Assembly: GCF_024362405.1 (NCBI RefSeq)
Contig: NZ_CP101454.1
Span: forward strand, 3,844,001 to 3,908,000
Reading direction: 5' to 3'
From: Halorarius litoreus
GTDB taxonomy: Archaea; Halobacteriota; Halobacteria; Halobacteriales; Haloarculaceae
Length of the DNA stretch: 64,000 bases
Shown here: one piece after another, positions 56,058-63,905 of the stretch
How the letters are laid out: each line of letters opens with the position of its first letter
Position numbering within the stretch: the stretch's first letter is position 1
Notes under the pieces: generated by a model
Told to the model about the DNA's origin: nothing
The model's database searches: none
Seen by the model: the letters and a program-made list of their open reading frames with translations, nothing else
Position numbers and translations under genes: made by a program

Positions 56058-56783
56058 CTACATGTGCGCCGAATCCCAGCGCGTGGGCTTGCGGACGTTG
56101 CCGCACTCGTCACACTCCATCCGCCCCATCGAGTCCATCGAGGTGATGAGCGTGTCGCAGTTCGAACAGAAGTAGCCGTACTTGTTCGTCCCCTCGGCGT
56201 CGGTGTAGACGGAGTGGAACGCCCCCTTCGAGCCGCGGTCGGAGTCGGTCGTCAGCACGTACAGTTCCTTGCCGTCCGCCTTGACGACGTGTGGCGCCTT
56301 GGGGTCCTGCTCCGAGTAGATGTTCTCGACGTACTCCTTGCCGTCGATCTCGACGGTGTCCTCACCGATGAGGTGGAGGCCGTGGTGCTCGTAGAACTCG
56401 TTCCCTTCGGCGTTGTCGGCGAGTACGCGACCCCGAAGTTCGGTGGCGCCGTGCTCGGCGAGCGTCTCGTGCGTCAACTCGTACAGCTTGGCGCCGAGCC
56501 CCTCGCCCCGGAACATCGGGTCGACGTGGAGCCAGAGGATGTCACCGGACTCGTCAAGCAGGACGCTCTCGGAGAACCCGACGATGCCCTCGTTCTCGAA
56601 CTCGATGACCCGCAAGAGCAGCTGGTCGTCCTCGAGCTTCTCCGCGAGCGGCTCGTCGGCGTACCAGTTCTTCACGGCTCCACGGATGGCCTGCGGACTC
56701 AGCGAGTAGGACGCCTGCATCGACGAGCGCGCGACAGCACGAATGGCGTCGGCGTCGTCACGAGTGGCTTCACGAACCTGCAT
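56058..56783 (-). CDS. GNAT acetyltransferase with C-terminal zinc ribbon
   Basis: A 241-residue protein. The GNAT domain (residues about 1-145) begins QVREATRDDADAIRAVARSS; the acetyl-CoA loop reads VDPMFRGEGLGAKLYELTHE and the domain ends NEFYEHHGLHLIGED. The C-terminal 45 residues contain CSNCDTLITSMDSMGRMECD and a second Cys pair (C-x-x-C ... C-x-x-C), a zinc ribbon. Start at 56783 is the ATG next to the domain. Substrate unknown; the zinc ribbon suggests protein or nucleic-acid contact. Confidence 0.85.
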   Translation of the reverse strand: MQVREATRDDADAIRAVARSSMQASYSLSPQAIRGAVKNWYADEPLAEKLEDDQLLLRVIEFENEGIVGFSESVLLDESGDILWLHVDPMFRGEGLGAKLYELTHETLAEHGATELRGRVLADNAEGNEFYEHHGLHLIGEDTVEIDGKEYVENIYSEQDPKAPHVVKADGKELYVLTTDSDRGSKGAFHSVYTDAEGTNKYGYFCSNCDTLITSMDSMGRMECDECGNVRKPTRWDSAHM

Positions 56784-56852
56784 ACACGACACCAACGACG
56801 CGCCCCCTCAAAAAACTGCGCAGGGCACTGCAACAATCCCGATGGCCGACAG

Positions 56853-57777
56853 TCACAACGCGAACCAGAACGAGTCGCTCCCGTGGTCGTCCTGCCACGC
56901 GAACGCGAACAGCCGCCGTGCCGGAAGCCGCGTGAGGCGCTGGCCGTCAGCGTCGGTCCCGGCTGTCAGGTCCACCCCGGTGACCGCGTCGATATCGCCA
57001 GCCGGTCGCTCGAAGGCGTGGAGCCCCGCGTCGCCCGCCACCACGAGTACCTCGCTGTCACCGACGGTCGACGTGACCGCGCCGCCCGCAGCCTCGACCT
57101 CGGGAAGCGGGAAGCCGAAGGCATCGCCGTCGCGTTCGACACCCAGCACGACGGTCTTCGGGTCGAGGTCGTCGCGGCCCCACGCACGGGAGTCGCCGCC
57201 GCGGTGGGCGTCCAGTCCGAACCCCGCCATCTCGAAGTAGCGGTCGTAGGGGCCGGTGTCGTAGTCGACCGGTGCGGGGTCGTCGCTGTCCGAAGCGACC
57301 TCGCTCTCGCCGCCGGGCGGTGCGAGCACCCGGCCGTCGGGGTGGGCCGCTCGGAACGCACGCCAGGTAGTCATCGCCGCCGGCAGGACGTCGAGTTCGG
57401 TTTCCCGAGAGGGGGCCGGCGATGGCCCTCCCGAGCGACTGCTTCCACTCGCTTTCTGTCTCGCGGTCGTACATCACGAGGTCGTCGTCCGCGAGCTTGC
57501 CGGAGACGCCGAACTCGAGGACTCGGCCGTCGACCGTGCGGTCGTAGACGACCGCGCTCCCGCACAGCGGACACCACGTGACGGCGACGTGCCGGGAGCC
57601 GAACGAGTCGTTGACGATCTCGTGGTAGTGGAGGTAGCGGACGGGATACGCCCGTGCGTCGCCGTCGAGGTTGACCACGATGACCTCGTCGTCGGGGGCT
57701 CCCTCGTACGCGGTGACGAGCGCGGGGTCGTCGACGCTCGGGATGGCGTCCGGCGGGAGGACCTGTCTGACGTTCAT
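56853..57777 (-). pseudogene. DUF3179 family protein gene with a one-base frameshift
   Basis: The N-terminal part (from ATG 57777) reads NVRQVLPPDAIPSVDDPALV, YPVRYLHYHEIVNDSFGS, VTWCPLCGSAVVYDRTVDGR and SEWKQSLGRAIAGPLSG. The family then continues T-E-L-x-V-L-P-A, but that appears one frame away, leading into TTWRAFRAAHPDGRVLAPPG and a normal C-terminus ending at 56853. One extra A (minus strand) in GGAAACC near 57401-57403 explains the shift. The total length of 925 bases is 3n+1, consistent with a single insertion. Its ATG overlaps the alaX stop. Could be a true pseudogene, a sequencing error or, less likely, recoding. Confidence 0.85.
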
Positions 57778-58496
57778 GGCTCCGCGAGCGTGAACCGGAT
57801 GCGCTCGCGGCCCTTGCCGGCGGTCTCCCGGCCCTCGATGCTGACCATACCGATATCGGCCGTCGAGGCGACGTGCGTGCCGGCACAGGCGGTCCGGTCG
57901 AGAATCCCGCCGTCGCCGTCGGCGATTTCGACGAGACGGAGCTCGGTGATGGAGTCGGGCAGGAGGTCGAGTCGGGTGCGCTCGGGGTCGAGTTCGGCTG
58001 CCGCGCGCTCGCGGTCCATCGTGTACCACGAGACGTCGAGCCCGGCGTCCACGAGGTCGTTCAGTCGCGTCTCGATGGCCGCGAGGGTCGCGTCGTCGAA
58101 CCGGTCGTGGGTCACGTCGATGCGCGCGCGGTCGGCGTACAGCTGGTTCCCACTCGTCGGCGCGTCGTACTCGTCGAGCAGGACGGCCGAGAGGAGGTGC
58201 TGGGCCGTGTGGTAGCGGCTGTGGGCCCGTCGTCGATTCCAGTCGACCGTTCCGGTCACTGTCGTCCCCTCCGCGGGTGGGTCCGCGACGTGGTGATAGA
58301 TGGTGTCGCGCTTCTGGACGTCGGTGACGGCCCACTCGCAGTCGTCGGTCGCGAGCGTGCCGTGGTCGGCGGGCTGGCCCCCACCCTCGGGGTAAAAGCC
58401 CGTCCGGTCGAGGACGACCCGGTCGTCGAGGCTGCGGACCACCGTCGCAGTGAACGTCTGCGGCGGGTCCGCGTCGAGATACAACGGCTCGGTCAT
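57774..58496 (-). CDS. alaX: Alanyl-tRNA editing protein AlaX-M
   Basis: A 240-residue free-standing editing domain that hydrolyses mischarged seryl- or glycyl-tRNA(Ala). It has the GFYPEGGGQPADHG motif of the AlaRS second-additional domain, zinc/active-site histidines in RRRAHSRYHTAQHLLSAVL (H-x3-H) and RTACAGTHVAST (C-x3-H). Medium length and presence of the N-terminal Gly-rich motif fit AlaX-M. A TATA-like CTCTAAGTTC lies about 27 bases before the ATG. It is in one unit with the broken DUF3179 gene. Confidence 0.92.
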   Translation of the reverse strand: MTEPLYLDADPPQTFTATVVRSLDDRVVLDRTGFYPEGGGQPADHGTLATDDCEWAVTDVQKRDTIYHHVADPPAEGTTVTGTVDWNRRRAHSRYHTAQHLLSAVLLDEYDAPTSGNQLYADRARIDVTHDRFDDATLAAIETRLNDLVDAGLDVSWYTMDRERAAAELDPERTRLDLLPDSITELRLVEIADGDGGILDRTACAGTHVASTADIGMVSIEGRETAGKGRERIRFTLAEP

Positions 58497-58606
58497 GTCT
58501 GGAAAAAAGGGGCAGTCGAACTTAGAGCCTGTCGTAAGCCTAAAGAGACGAAACCGCGTTTTTTACTGTAAGATGATTAACGGACGCGACTTTCGGGGGG
58601 CCCGAT

Positions 58607-59302
58607 ATGGGTGTTGAGATCAGGGAGAACCCCGTCTCCGAGGAACAGTTCGAGGAGATGAAGCAGTTCGTTCACGACTACCTCGCCGCGAGCGTCGAGA
58701 ACGAGGAGGAGGGCGGGCGGATGCGCTGGTATCCGTGGCACTCCGCCGAGTACCGCTTCAACCACATCCTCAACGTGACCGACCTGGCGACGCGCATCGC
58801 CGAACGCGAGGGCGCGAACGCGGACGTGACCCGCGTCGCGGCGCTGTTCCACGACATCGCCAAGCTCGAAGCCGACCAGGACGTCCACGCCGAGGAGGGC
58901 GCACGGGTGGCCCGTGAGTTCCTCGAGAGCCACGGTGACTACCCGCCGTCGTTCGTCGACCAGGTGTGTCAGGCGGTCCGCGACCACTCCTATCAGGGCG
59001 ACCTCCAGGACGTGCCCTTAGAGGCGCGGTGTCTGATGGAGGCCGACCTGCTGGACAAGGTCGGGGCGAACGGGACGACGCTGATGCTGCTGCGGATGGG
59101 CTACGAGGCGCGCACCCACATGGACGCCAACGAGATGGTCGGCCGGGTGCTCGAACGCGGTGAGGACGCCGTCTCTCGCGTGGTGAGCGACACCGCCGAG
59201 TCGATGGCCCACCAGCGCATCAAGCGCGTCCGATGGTTCAAGGAGTGGCTCGAGGGCGAGATCGCCGAGATGGAGGAGCTCGATCCCGACCGGGAGCTCT
59301 GA
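58607..59302 (+). CDS. HD-domain phosphohydrolase
   Basis: A 231-residue protein. Metal-binding residues of the HD superfamily are visible: His in YRFNHILNVTDLATRIAERE, His-Asp in VAALFHDIAKLEADQDVHAE and a later Asp in LMEADLLDKVGANGTT. TATA-like GATGATTAACGG lies 27 bases before the ATG at 58607. It is convergent with the LysE-type gene, with only one base between stops. Likely a nucleotide phosphohydrolase or phosphodiesterase; substrate unknown. Confidence 0.88.
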   Translation: MGVEIRENPVSEEQFEEMKQFVHDYLAASVENEEEGGRMRWYPWHSAEYRFNHILNVTDLATRIAEREGANADVTRVAALFHDIAKLEADQDVHAEEGARVAREFLESHGDYPPSFVDQVCQAVRDHSYQGDLQDVPLEARCLMEADLLDKVGANGTTLMLLRMGYEARTHMDANEMVGRVLERGEDAVSRVVSDTAESMAHQRIKRVRWFKEWLEGEIAEMEELDPDREL

Positions 59303-59303
59303 C

Positions 59304-59975
59304 TCAGGCGAGCGTCGTCACCGCGTCGTAGAGGAAGTACACCCCGAAGCCGGCCAGCACCGCCGCGGAGCCGTAGGCCACGGCAGGTGCGAGGCCGTCC
59401 ACGCGCGTTTTCGCCGCGTTGAGCGCCGCCGGGAATCCCGTTATCCAGACGCCGATGCCACCGAACAGCCCGACGAGCAGCGCGGGCGAGCCCGTCTCGA
59501 CGACGAGCAGGCCGGCGAGCGCCTCGCTCGCGTACGACAGCGCGTCGACGGTGCCCGGTTCGAGCAGGCCGACGCCGACCGTGAGCCAGAACAGGATCTG
59601 GTAGGGGTTCGTCAGCGCGAGGACGAACGCCTTTCGAAAGCCCTTACTCTCTCCCTCGGCCGCGTCCGAGGCCGTGAACGTCGTCTGCGCGTCGGTCGCC
59701 GCGCCGTACGCGAAGTACAGCATCAGAACACCCCCGACGAGCACCATCGCTCCCTTCAGGAGCGTCACCTCGGCGACGAATGCGACGACGCCGACGTACG
59801 CCAGCACGAAGAAGACGAAGTCGGCAGTGGCCGCGCCGAGTCCCGCGCGGAACCCCGCAGTCCACCCGCGGAGGACGGACTCCTCGGCGATGATGGCGTT
59901 CATCGGCCCCGGCGGCGCCGCGAGCGCCAGCCCGAACACGACGCCGACGAGGAGGGTGGTCAGGGTGGTCAGCAC
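59304..59975 (-). CDS. LysE family transporter
   Basis: A 223-residue membrane protein with six hydrophobic segments. The first reads VGVVFGLALAAPPGPMNAII, containing the G-x-x-PGP motif of LysE/RhtB exporters; a middle loop with FRKAFVLALTNPYQILFWLT is also typical. I chose the GTG at 59975 because a TATA-like GGTTTTCACC sits 27 bases upstream; a GTG 19 codons further up would lie beyond that box. Probably exports an amino acid or related solute. Confidence 0.85.
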   Translation of the reverse strand: MLTTLTTLLVGVVFGLALAAPPGPMNAIIAEESVLRGWTAGFRAGLGAATADFVFFVLAYVGVVAFVAEVTLLKGAMVLVGGVLMLYFAYGAATDAQTTFTASDAAEGESKGFRKAFVLALTNPYQILFWLTVGVGLLEPGTVDALSYASEALAGLLVVETGSPALLVGLFGGIGVWITGFPAALNAAKTRVDGLAPAVAYGSAAVLAGFGVYFLYDAVTTLA

Positions 59976-60063
59976 GGTCCGGGAGTGAGGACCGTCGGGT
60001 GAAAACCGTTGCGTGGTGGCAATTGTCCACACGATTCGTGCATTGTCCGGGTGGGTGAGAGGG

Positions 60064-61245
60064 CTAGATACCCTTCGACATCAGGTGGCTCCGAATCACG
60101 TCGGCGTCCTTGCTCCCCGCGCCCGTGTTCAGCAGGACGACGGTGTCGTCCTCGCTGAAGGCACCGTCCTGTGCGAGACTCCACGCGCCCGACGCCGCGG
60201 CCGCACAGGTGACGCCCATCTCGATGCCCTCGTGCTGGGCGACCGTGACGGCGGAGTCGAGGATGTCCGAGTCGTTGGTGGCGACGGCCCCCCCGTCGGA
60301 CTCGCGCAGCGCCTCGAGGATGAGCGGTGAGGCGCCGGGGTCGGGAATCTCGATACCGCCACAGATGGTGTCCGGAACCTCCCACACCTCGTGGACGTCC
60401 TTCCCCTCCTCGAACGCCTTCACGATGGGCGCACAGCCGTCGGACTGCGCGGCCCACATCGCCGGGAGGTCGTCCGTGAGGCCGAGGTCGCGGATCTCTC
60501 TCGCCCCCTTGTGCATCCCGACGAGGCCGACGCCGCCACCCGTCGGGTAGACGACGTGGTCGGGCACCTCCCAGTCGAGCTGTTCGACGATCTCGTACAG
60601 CATCGTCTTCTTCCCCTCGTGGCGATACGGCGTGACGAACGTCTGGACCGGGTGCCAGTCCTCGTTTTCGATGGCGTCTTCGAACGCCGCGCCCGCATCA
60701 CCGATGCGCCCCTCGACGACCTTCATCTCGCCGCCGTGGACGTTGATCATCGCCTTGTTGATGAACGACGCACGGGAGGGGACGAACACGTGTGAGTCGA
60801 GGCCCGCCCGTGCCGCATAGGCGCTCGCGGCCTGCCCCGCATTTCCAGCAGTGGCGAGCGCCACGTCGGTCGCCCCGTGGAGCTTCGCCGCGGTGACCGC
60901 GAGCGCCTGGCCGCGGTCCTTGAACGTCCCTGTGGGGTTGCGACCCTCGTCCTTGATGAGCACGCGACCGACGCCCAGTTCCTCCGCGAGGGTCGGCGCC
61001 TCGACGAGCGGCGTTCCCCCCTCGTCCATCGTCACTGCGACCGACCGCGGGAACGGGAGCAGCGCCTCGTAGCGCCACACGCCGTCGCCCTCGAATCCGT
61101 CGCGCGTGAGGTCGAGCGCGTCGTAGTCGTAGTCGGGGTCGAGAATGCCGCCGCAGTCGGGGCACCGACCCGGCACCTCCTCGGCGTCGAACGTCTCGCC
61201 ACAGTCCGTACACGAAAGCCCGGCGAACGCCGCGGTCGTCTGCAT
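60064..61245 (-). CDS. thrC: Threonine synthase
   Basis: A 393-residue PLP enzyme turning O-phosphohomoserine into threonine. It has an N-terminal zinc ribbon (LSCTDCGETFDAEEVPGRCP), the PLP lysine in EGRNPTGTFKDRGQALAVTA, the phosphate-binding ATAGNAGQAASAYAARAG and TGGGVGLVGMHKGAREI. Similar zinc-ribbon enzymes can include cysteate synthase-like proteins, but threonine synthase is the usual call in haloarchaea. The ATG at 61245 directly precedes the ribbon. Confidence 0.88.
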   Translation of the reverse strand: MQTTAAFAGLSCTDCGETFDAEEVPGRCPDCGGILDPDYDYDALDLTRDGFEGDGVWRYEALLPFPRSVAVTMDEGGTPLVEAPTLAEELGVGRVLIKDEGRNPTGTFKDRGQALAVTAAKLHGATDVALATAGNAGQAASAYAARAGLDSHVFVPSRASFINKAMINVHGGEMKVVEGRIGDAGAAFEDAIENEDWHPVQTFVTPYRHEGKKTMLYEIVEQLDWEVPDHVVYPTGGGVGLVGMHKGAREIRDLGLTDDLPAMWAAQSDGCAPIVKAFEEGKDVHEVWEVPDTICGGIEIPDPGASPLILEALRESDGGAVATNDSDILDSAVTVAQHEGIEMGVTCAAAASGAWSLAQDGAFSEDDTVVLLNTGAGSKDADVIRSHLMSKGI

Positions 61246-61336
61246 GACGCGGATGTAGGCCGGCCGGGAGTTACCTCTGTCCATTTCGGCTAGGTGGACT
61301 AGCAGAGAATGGTTCTGAAGACAGCACAGTCAACGC

Positions 61337-61613
61337 CACCTCGAAAGCCCCCGGTTTCTACGCTCCCGCGGCTCGCTGCGCGCTTCGCTCACTCCGTTCG
61401 CTCCAGTGTTTGCGTCGCCGGGGTTCGCGTAGAGACCGGCCCCTTTCAGTCCCACCCGCATCGGTTAGCCGGAGGAGCGACGCGGGTGGGACTGAAAGGG
61501 GCGACGGGCTGGGCGAAGGCGCGGAGCCGTGAGCACCGCAGGGGACGAGTGAAGCGAGTCCCCGAGGAGCGCGCGGCCCGCACCGAGCCCAGCCCGTCGG
61601 GGCTTTCGAGGTG
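61337..61613. repeat. 277-bp nested palindromic element folding as a four-way junction
   Basis: Four helices abut with almost no unpaired junction bases. Outer stem: 15 bp, CACCTCGAAAGCCCC (61337-61351) with GGGGCTTTCGAGGTG (61599-61613). Arm 1: 12-13 bp, CCGGTTTCTACGC (61351-61363) with 61427-61439, including one G-T(U) pair. Arm 2: 21 perfect bp, 61439-61459 (GCCCCTTTCAGTCCC...) with 61482-61502. Arm 3: 13 perfect bp, CGACGGGCTGGGC (61502-61514) with 61587-61599, and inside it GGGGAC/GTCCCC (61541-61546/61558-61563). Could be a structured RNA, a MITE-like repeat or a DNA cruciform. Confidence 0.75.
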
Positions 61614-61677
61614 TTCACGGGCTGGTTCGCTGTCCCACTTCCAACACCACCGTCCACGCCTAGCCGCGGTTGCGAAC

Positions 61678-61688
61678 GCTTTAACACC
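61678..61688 (+). promoter_or_regulatory. TATA-like box of the eIF2-alpha operon
   Basis: GCTTTAACACC is centred 27 bases before the ATG at 61710, implying a leaderless mRNA. It lies 65 bases after the palindromic element. Confidence 0.55.
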
Positions 61689-61709
61689 GCCACGGAGTTA
61701 GACACGGAC

Positions 61710-62510
61710 ATGAAATACAGCGGTTGGCCAGAGCCGGGCGAGTTGGTCGTCGGCGAGGTCGACGAAATCGCGGATTTCGGTGTGTTCGTGGACCTCCTCG
61801 AGTACGAGGACAAGCGTGGGCTCGCGCACGTCTCCGAGGTGGCGAGTGGGTGGATCAAGAACATCCGCGACCACGTCAACGTCGGCCAAGTGGTCGTCTG
61901 CAAGGTGCTCGAAGTCGACGAGTCGAGCCAGCAGGTCGACCTCTCCATCAAGGACGTCAACGACCACCAGCGCTCGGACAAGATCCAGGAGTGGAAGAAC
62001 GAGCAGAAAGCCGACAAGTGGATGGAACTCGCGTTCGGTGACGACATCACCGACGAGAAGTTCTCCAGCGTGGCGAACGAGCTGCTCGCGGAGTACGAAT
62101 CGCTGTACGAAGGGTTCGAGGCCGCGGCCATCCACGGGCCCGAAGCGCTCGAGGGCACCGACCTCACCGACGACGAAATCGAGGCGCTCGTCGACACCGC
62201 CCGCGAGAACGTCTCGGTCCCGTACGTCACCGTCACGGGCTACATCGACCTCCGCTCGCCGAACCCCAACGGCGTCGAGGACGTGCGGGAGGCGCTCGAA
62301 GCCGCCGGCGGCAACGGCGAGGTTCCCGACGAGGTCGACCTGACCGTGACGTACGTCGGCGCGCCGGAGTACCGCATCCGCGTGCAGGCACCGAACTACA
62401 AGACTGCGGAGTCGCAGCTCGAAGCGAGCGCGGAGCGCGCCCAGGAGGCCATCGAGGCCGCCGGCGGCACCGCCGACTTCCACCGCGAGCGGAAGACCGA
62501 CGACGAGTAG
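61710..62510 (+). CDS. eif2a: Translation initiation factor aIF2 alpha subunit
   Basis: A 266-residue factor that helps deliver initiator tRNA to the small ribosomal subunit. The S1 domain begins [20 protein letters not shown] and has [20 protein letters not shown] and [16 protein letters not shown] helical middle domain and the alpha-beta C-terminal domain ([38 protein letters not shown]) follow. nop10 starts on the very next base after the stop. Ribosomal protein genes often found upstream in archaea are absent here. Confidence 0.95.
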   Translation: MKYSGWPEPGELVVGEVDEIADFGVFVDLLEYEDKRGLAHVSEVASGWIKNIRDHVNVGQVVVCKVLEVDESSQQVDLSIKDVNDHQRSDKIQEWKNEQKADKWMELAFGDDITDEKFSSVANELLAEYESLYEGFEAAAIHGPEALEGTDLTDDEIEALVDTARENVSVPYVTVTGYIDLRSPNPNGVEDVREALEAAGGNGEVPDEVDLTVTYVGAPEYRIRVQAPNYKTAESQLEASAERAQEAIEAAGGTADFHRERKTDDE

Positions 62511-62696
62511 ATGCACTCCGACATCCGCGTCTGCAGCGAGTGGGAGACGGCCCACGAGCGGCCGGTGTACACGCTCGGCGACACCTGCCCCGACTGCGGC
62601 GCGGCGACGGCGAACAGCGCGCCCGCCCCGTTCAACCCCGAGGACCGGTACGGCGAGTACCGGCGGCGGGCCCGGCGGCGACGACGCGACCAGTAG
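62511..62696 (+). CDS. nop10: H/ACA ribonucleoprotein protein Nop10
   Basis: A 61-residue protein: SDIRVCSEWETAHERPVYTL, then DTCPDCGAATANSAPAPFNP and an Arg-rich tail. This matches Nop10, a scaffold of the H/ACA pseudouridylation complex, with its zinc-ribbon-like cysteines. It is directly coupled to eIF2-alpha, a conserved archaeal pair. Confidence 0.93.
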   Translation: MHSDIRVCSEWETAHERPVYTLGDTCPDCGAATANSAPAPFNPEDRYGEYRRRARRRRRDQ

Positions 62697-62751
62697 TCTT
62701 TCTCGCGCCCGAACCGAACGCGGTTCCTCAAGCGCAGTTCAGTAAGCTGCG

Positions 62752-62765
62752 TTACAAAAATATCA
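62752..62765 (+). promoter_or_regulatory. A/T-rich promoter-like patch before the small membrane protein
   Basis: GTTACAAAAATATC is a strong A/T island in otherwise GC-rich DNA. It would start a transcript near 62787, before the ATG at 62810. Confidence 0.45.
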
Positions 62766-62809
62766 TTCAGATTAGCATTATGGCGGTCGCGCCCCCAGTT
62801 ACACCTGTG

Positions 62810-63085
62810 ATGCGAGGAAGCCGAACCGGGCCGGGCAACTCGCTCGGCCCTCGACCGACGTACAGCCCCGGGCGGACGCTCGCGGGGGCGCTGCTGCTGT
62901 TCGCGGCCTTCGTGGTCGGCCTGGTCGTGGTCAGCTCGCCGGCGGCCACCGCGATGGCCGGGAGTGCCACGTTCGTGGCCGTCACGGCCGCACGCTTGGT
63001 ACGCCGGCGGCTCCGACGGCGGCGAGCGACGGGCCGCACCCGACAGGTCTGTGTGCCGAGGACGGACCGCTGTATCGAGGCCTGA
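62810..63085 (+). CDS. Small two-helix membrane protein, unknown
   Basis: A 91-residue protein with hydrophobic segments LAGALLLFAAFVVGLVVVSS and TAMAGSATFVAVTAARLV, then an arginine-rich tail (RRRLRRRRATGRTRQ) unlike the acidic neighbours. The ATG at 62810 was chosen because the A/T-rich promoter-like patch ends 45 bases upstream; an in-frame ATG at 62780 is only 20 bases from it. It interrupts the usual nop10-PAC2 neighbourhood. I do not recognise it. Confidence 0.5.
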   Translation: MRGSRTGPGNSLGPRPTYSPGRTLAGALLLFAAFVVGLVVVSSPAATAMAGSATFVAVTAARLVRRRLRRRRATGRTRQVCVPRTDRCIEA

Positions 63086-63115
63086 GCGACCTCACGGCTC
63101 GACCGGACCGAACCG

Positions 63116-63125
63116 CACTTAAGTC
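63116..63125 (+). promoter_or_regulatory. TATA-like box for the PAC2 gene
   Basis: CACTTAAGTC is centred 27 bases before the ATG at 63147, so PAC2 probably has its own leaderless transcript. Confidence 0.55.
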
Positions 63126-63146
63126 GGGAGCGACCCAACACGCTCC

Positions 63147-63905
63147 ATGAACGAGTTCGACATCGAGGAGTACGCCGACCCCGACCTCGACGACCCCATC
63201 CTCATCGAGGGGCTGCCGGGCGTCGGGCACGTCGGGAAGCTCGCGGCCGAACACCTCGTCGAGGAGTTCGACGGCGAACTCGTCGCCCGACTCTACTCGA
63301 CGCACTTCCCGCCGCAGGTGTCGGTAGAAAACGGTCGGACGACGCTCGCCTCCGCGGCGTTCCACGCGGTCCACATCGACGGCGAGGAGCCGACCGACCT
63401 ACTGGTACTCACGGGCGACCATCAGGCCGGCGACGGCCCCGGGCACTACCATCTCACCGACCGCCTGCTCGACATCGCGGAGGAGTACGGGTGTGAGCGC
63501 GCGTTCGCCCTCGGTGGGGTCCCGACCGGCGAACTCATCGAGGAGTACTCGGTGCTCGGTGCCGCAACGACCGACGCCCTCATCGAGGAACTGGAGGGCC
63601 TGGGCGTCGAGTTCCGCGAGGACGAACCCGCCGGCGGGATCGTCGGCGTCTCGGGGCTCGTCCTCGGCCTCGGCGAGCGACGCGGCCTCGACGCCGCCTG
63701 CCTGATGGGCGAGACCTCGGGCTACCTCGTCGACCCGAAGAGCGCACAGGCCGTGCTCGACGTGCTGGGCGACCTGCTCGCGTTCGACGTGGGCTACGGC
63801 TCGCTCGCGGACCGCGCCGAAGAGATGGAGGAAGTCATCGCGAAGATGCAGGAGATGGAGCAGGGGCCGACGCCGAGCGACGACGACCTCCGCTACATCG
63901 GTTAG
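63147..63905 (+). CDS. PAC2 family protein (proteasome assembly chaperone-like)
   Basis: A 252-residue protein beginning with the acidic NEFDIEEYADPDLDDPILIE, then GLPGVGHVGKLAAEHLVEEF, LLVLTGDHQAGDGPGHYHLT, FALGGVPTGELIEEYSVLGA and VGVSGLVLGLGERRGLDAAC, all typical of the archaeal PAC2 family. The C-terminus is a predicted helix with EEMEEVIAKMQEMEQ. Eukaryotic relatives assist proteasome assembly; the archaeal role is unproven. It ends overlapping the convergent zinc-ribbon gene stop. Confidence 0.88.
   Translation: MNEFDIEEYADPDLDDPILIEGLPGVGHVGKLAAEHLVEEFDGELVARLYSTHFPPQVSVENGRTTLASAAFHAVHIDGEEPTDLLVLTGDHQAGDGPGHYHLTDRLLDIAEEYGCERAFALGGVPTGELIEEYSVLGAATTDALIEELEGLGVEFREDEPAGGIVGVSGLVLGLGERRGLDAACLMGETSGYLVDPKSAQAVLDVLGDLLAFDVGYGSLADRAEEMEEVIAKMQEMEQGPTPSDDDLRYIG

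Larger units (their letters stand above)
61246..61709. other. 464-bp gene-free region between thrC and eIF2-alpha
   Basis: Contains the nested palindromic element at 61337-61613 and the eIF2-alpha promoter at 61678-61688. No coding frame is supportable. Confidence 0.7.

Noticed and set aside
57058-58335. Single minus-strand frame spanning part of alaX and DUF3179
   Set aside because: Only the middle part (from 57777 to about 57403) is real coding sequence; the rest is out of frame with alaX and, after the frameshift, with DUF3179.
61337-61613. Ordinary transcription terminator for thrC
   Set aside because: The element is far larger than a terminator, has four nested stems and lacks a T-run at the end; thrC also reads away from it.
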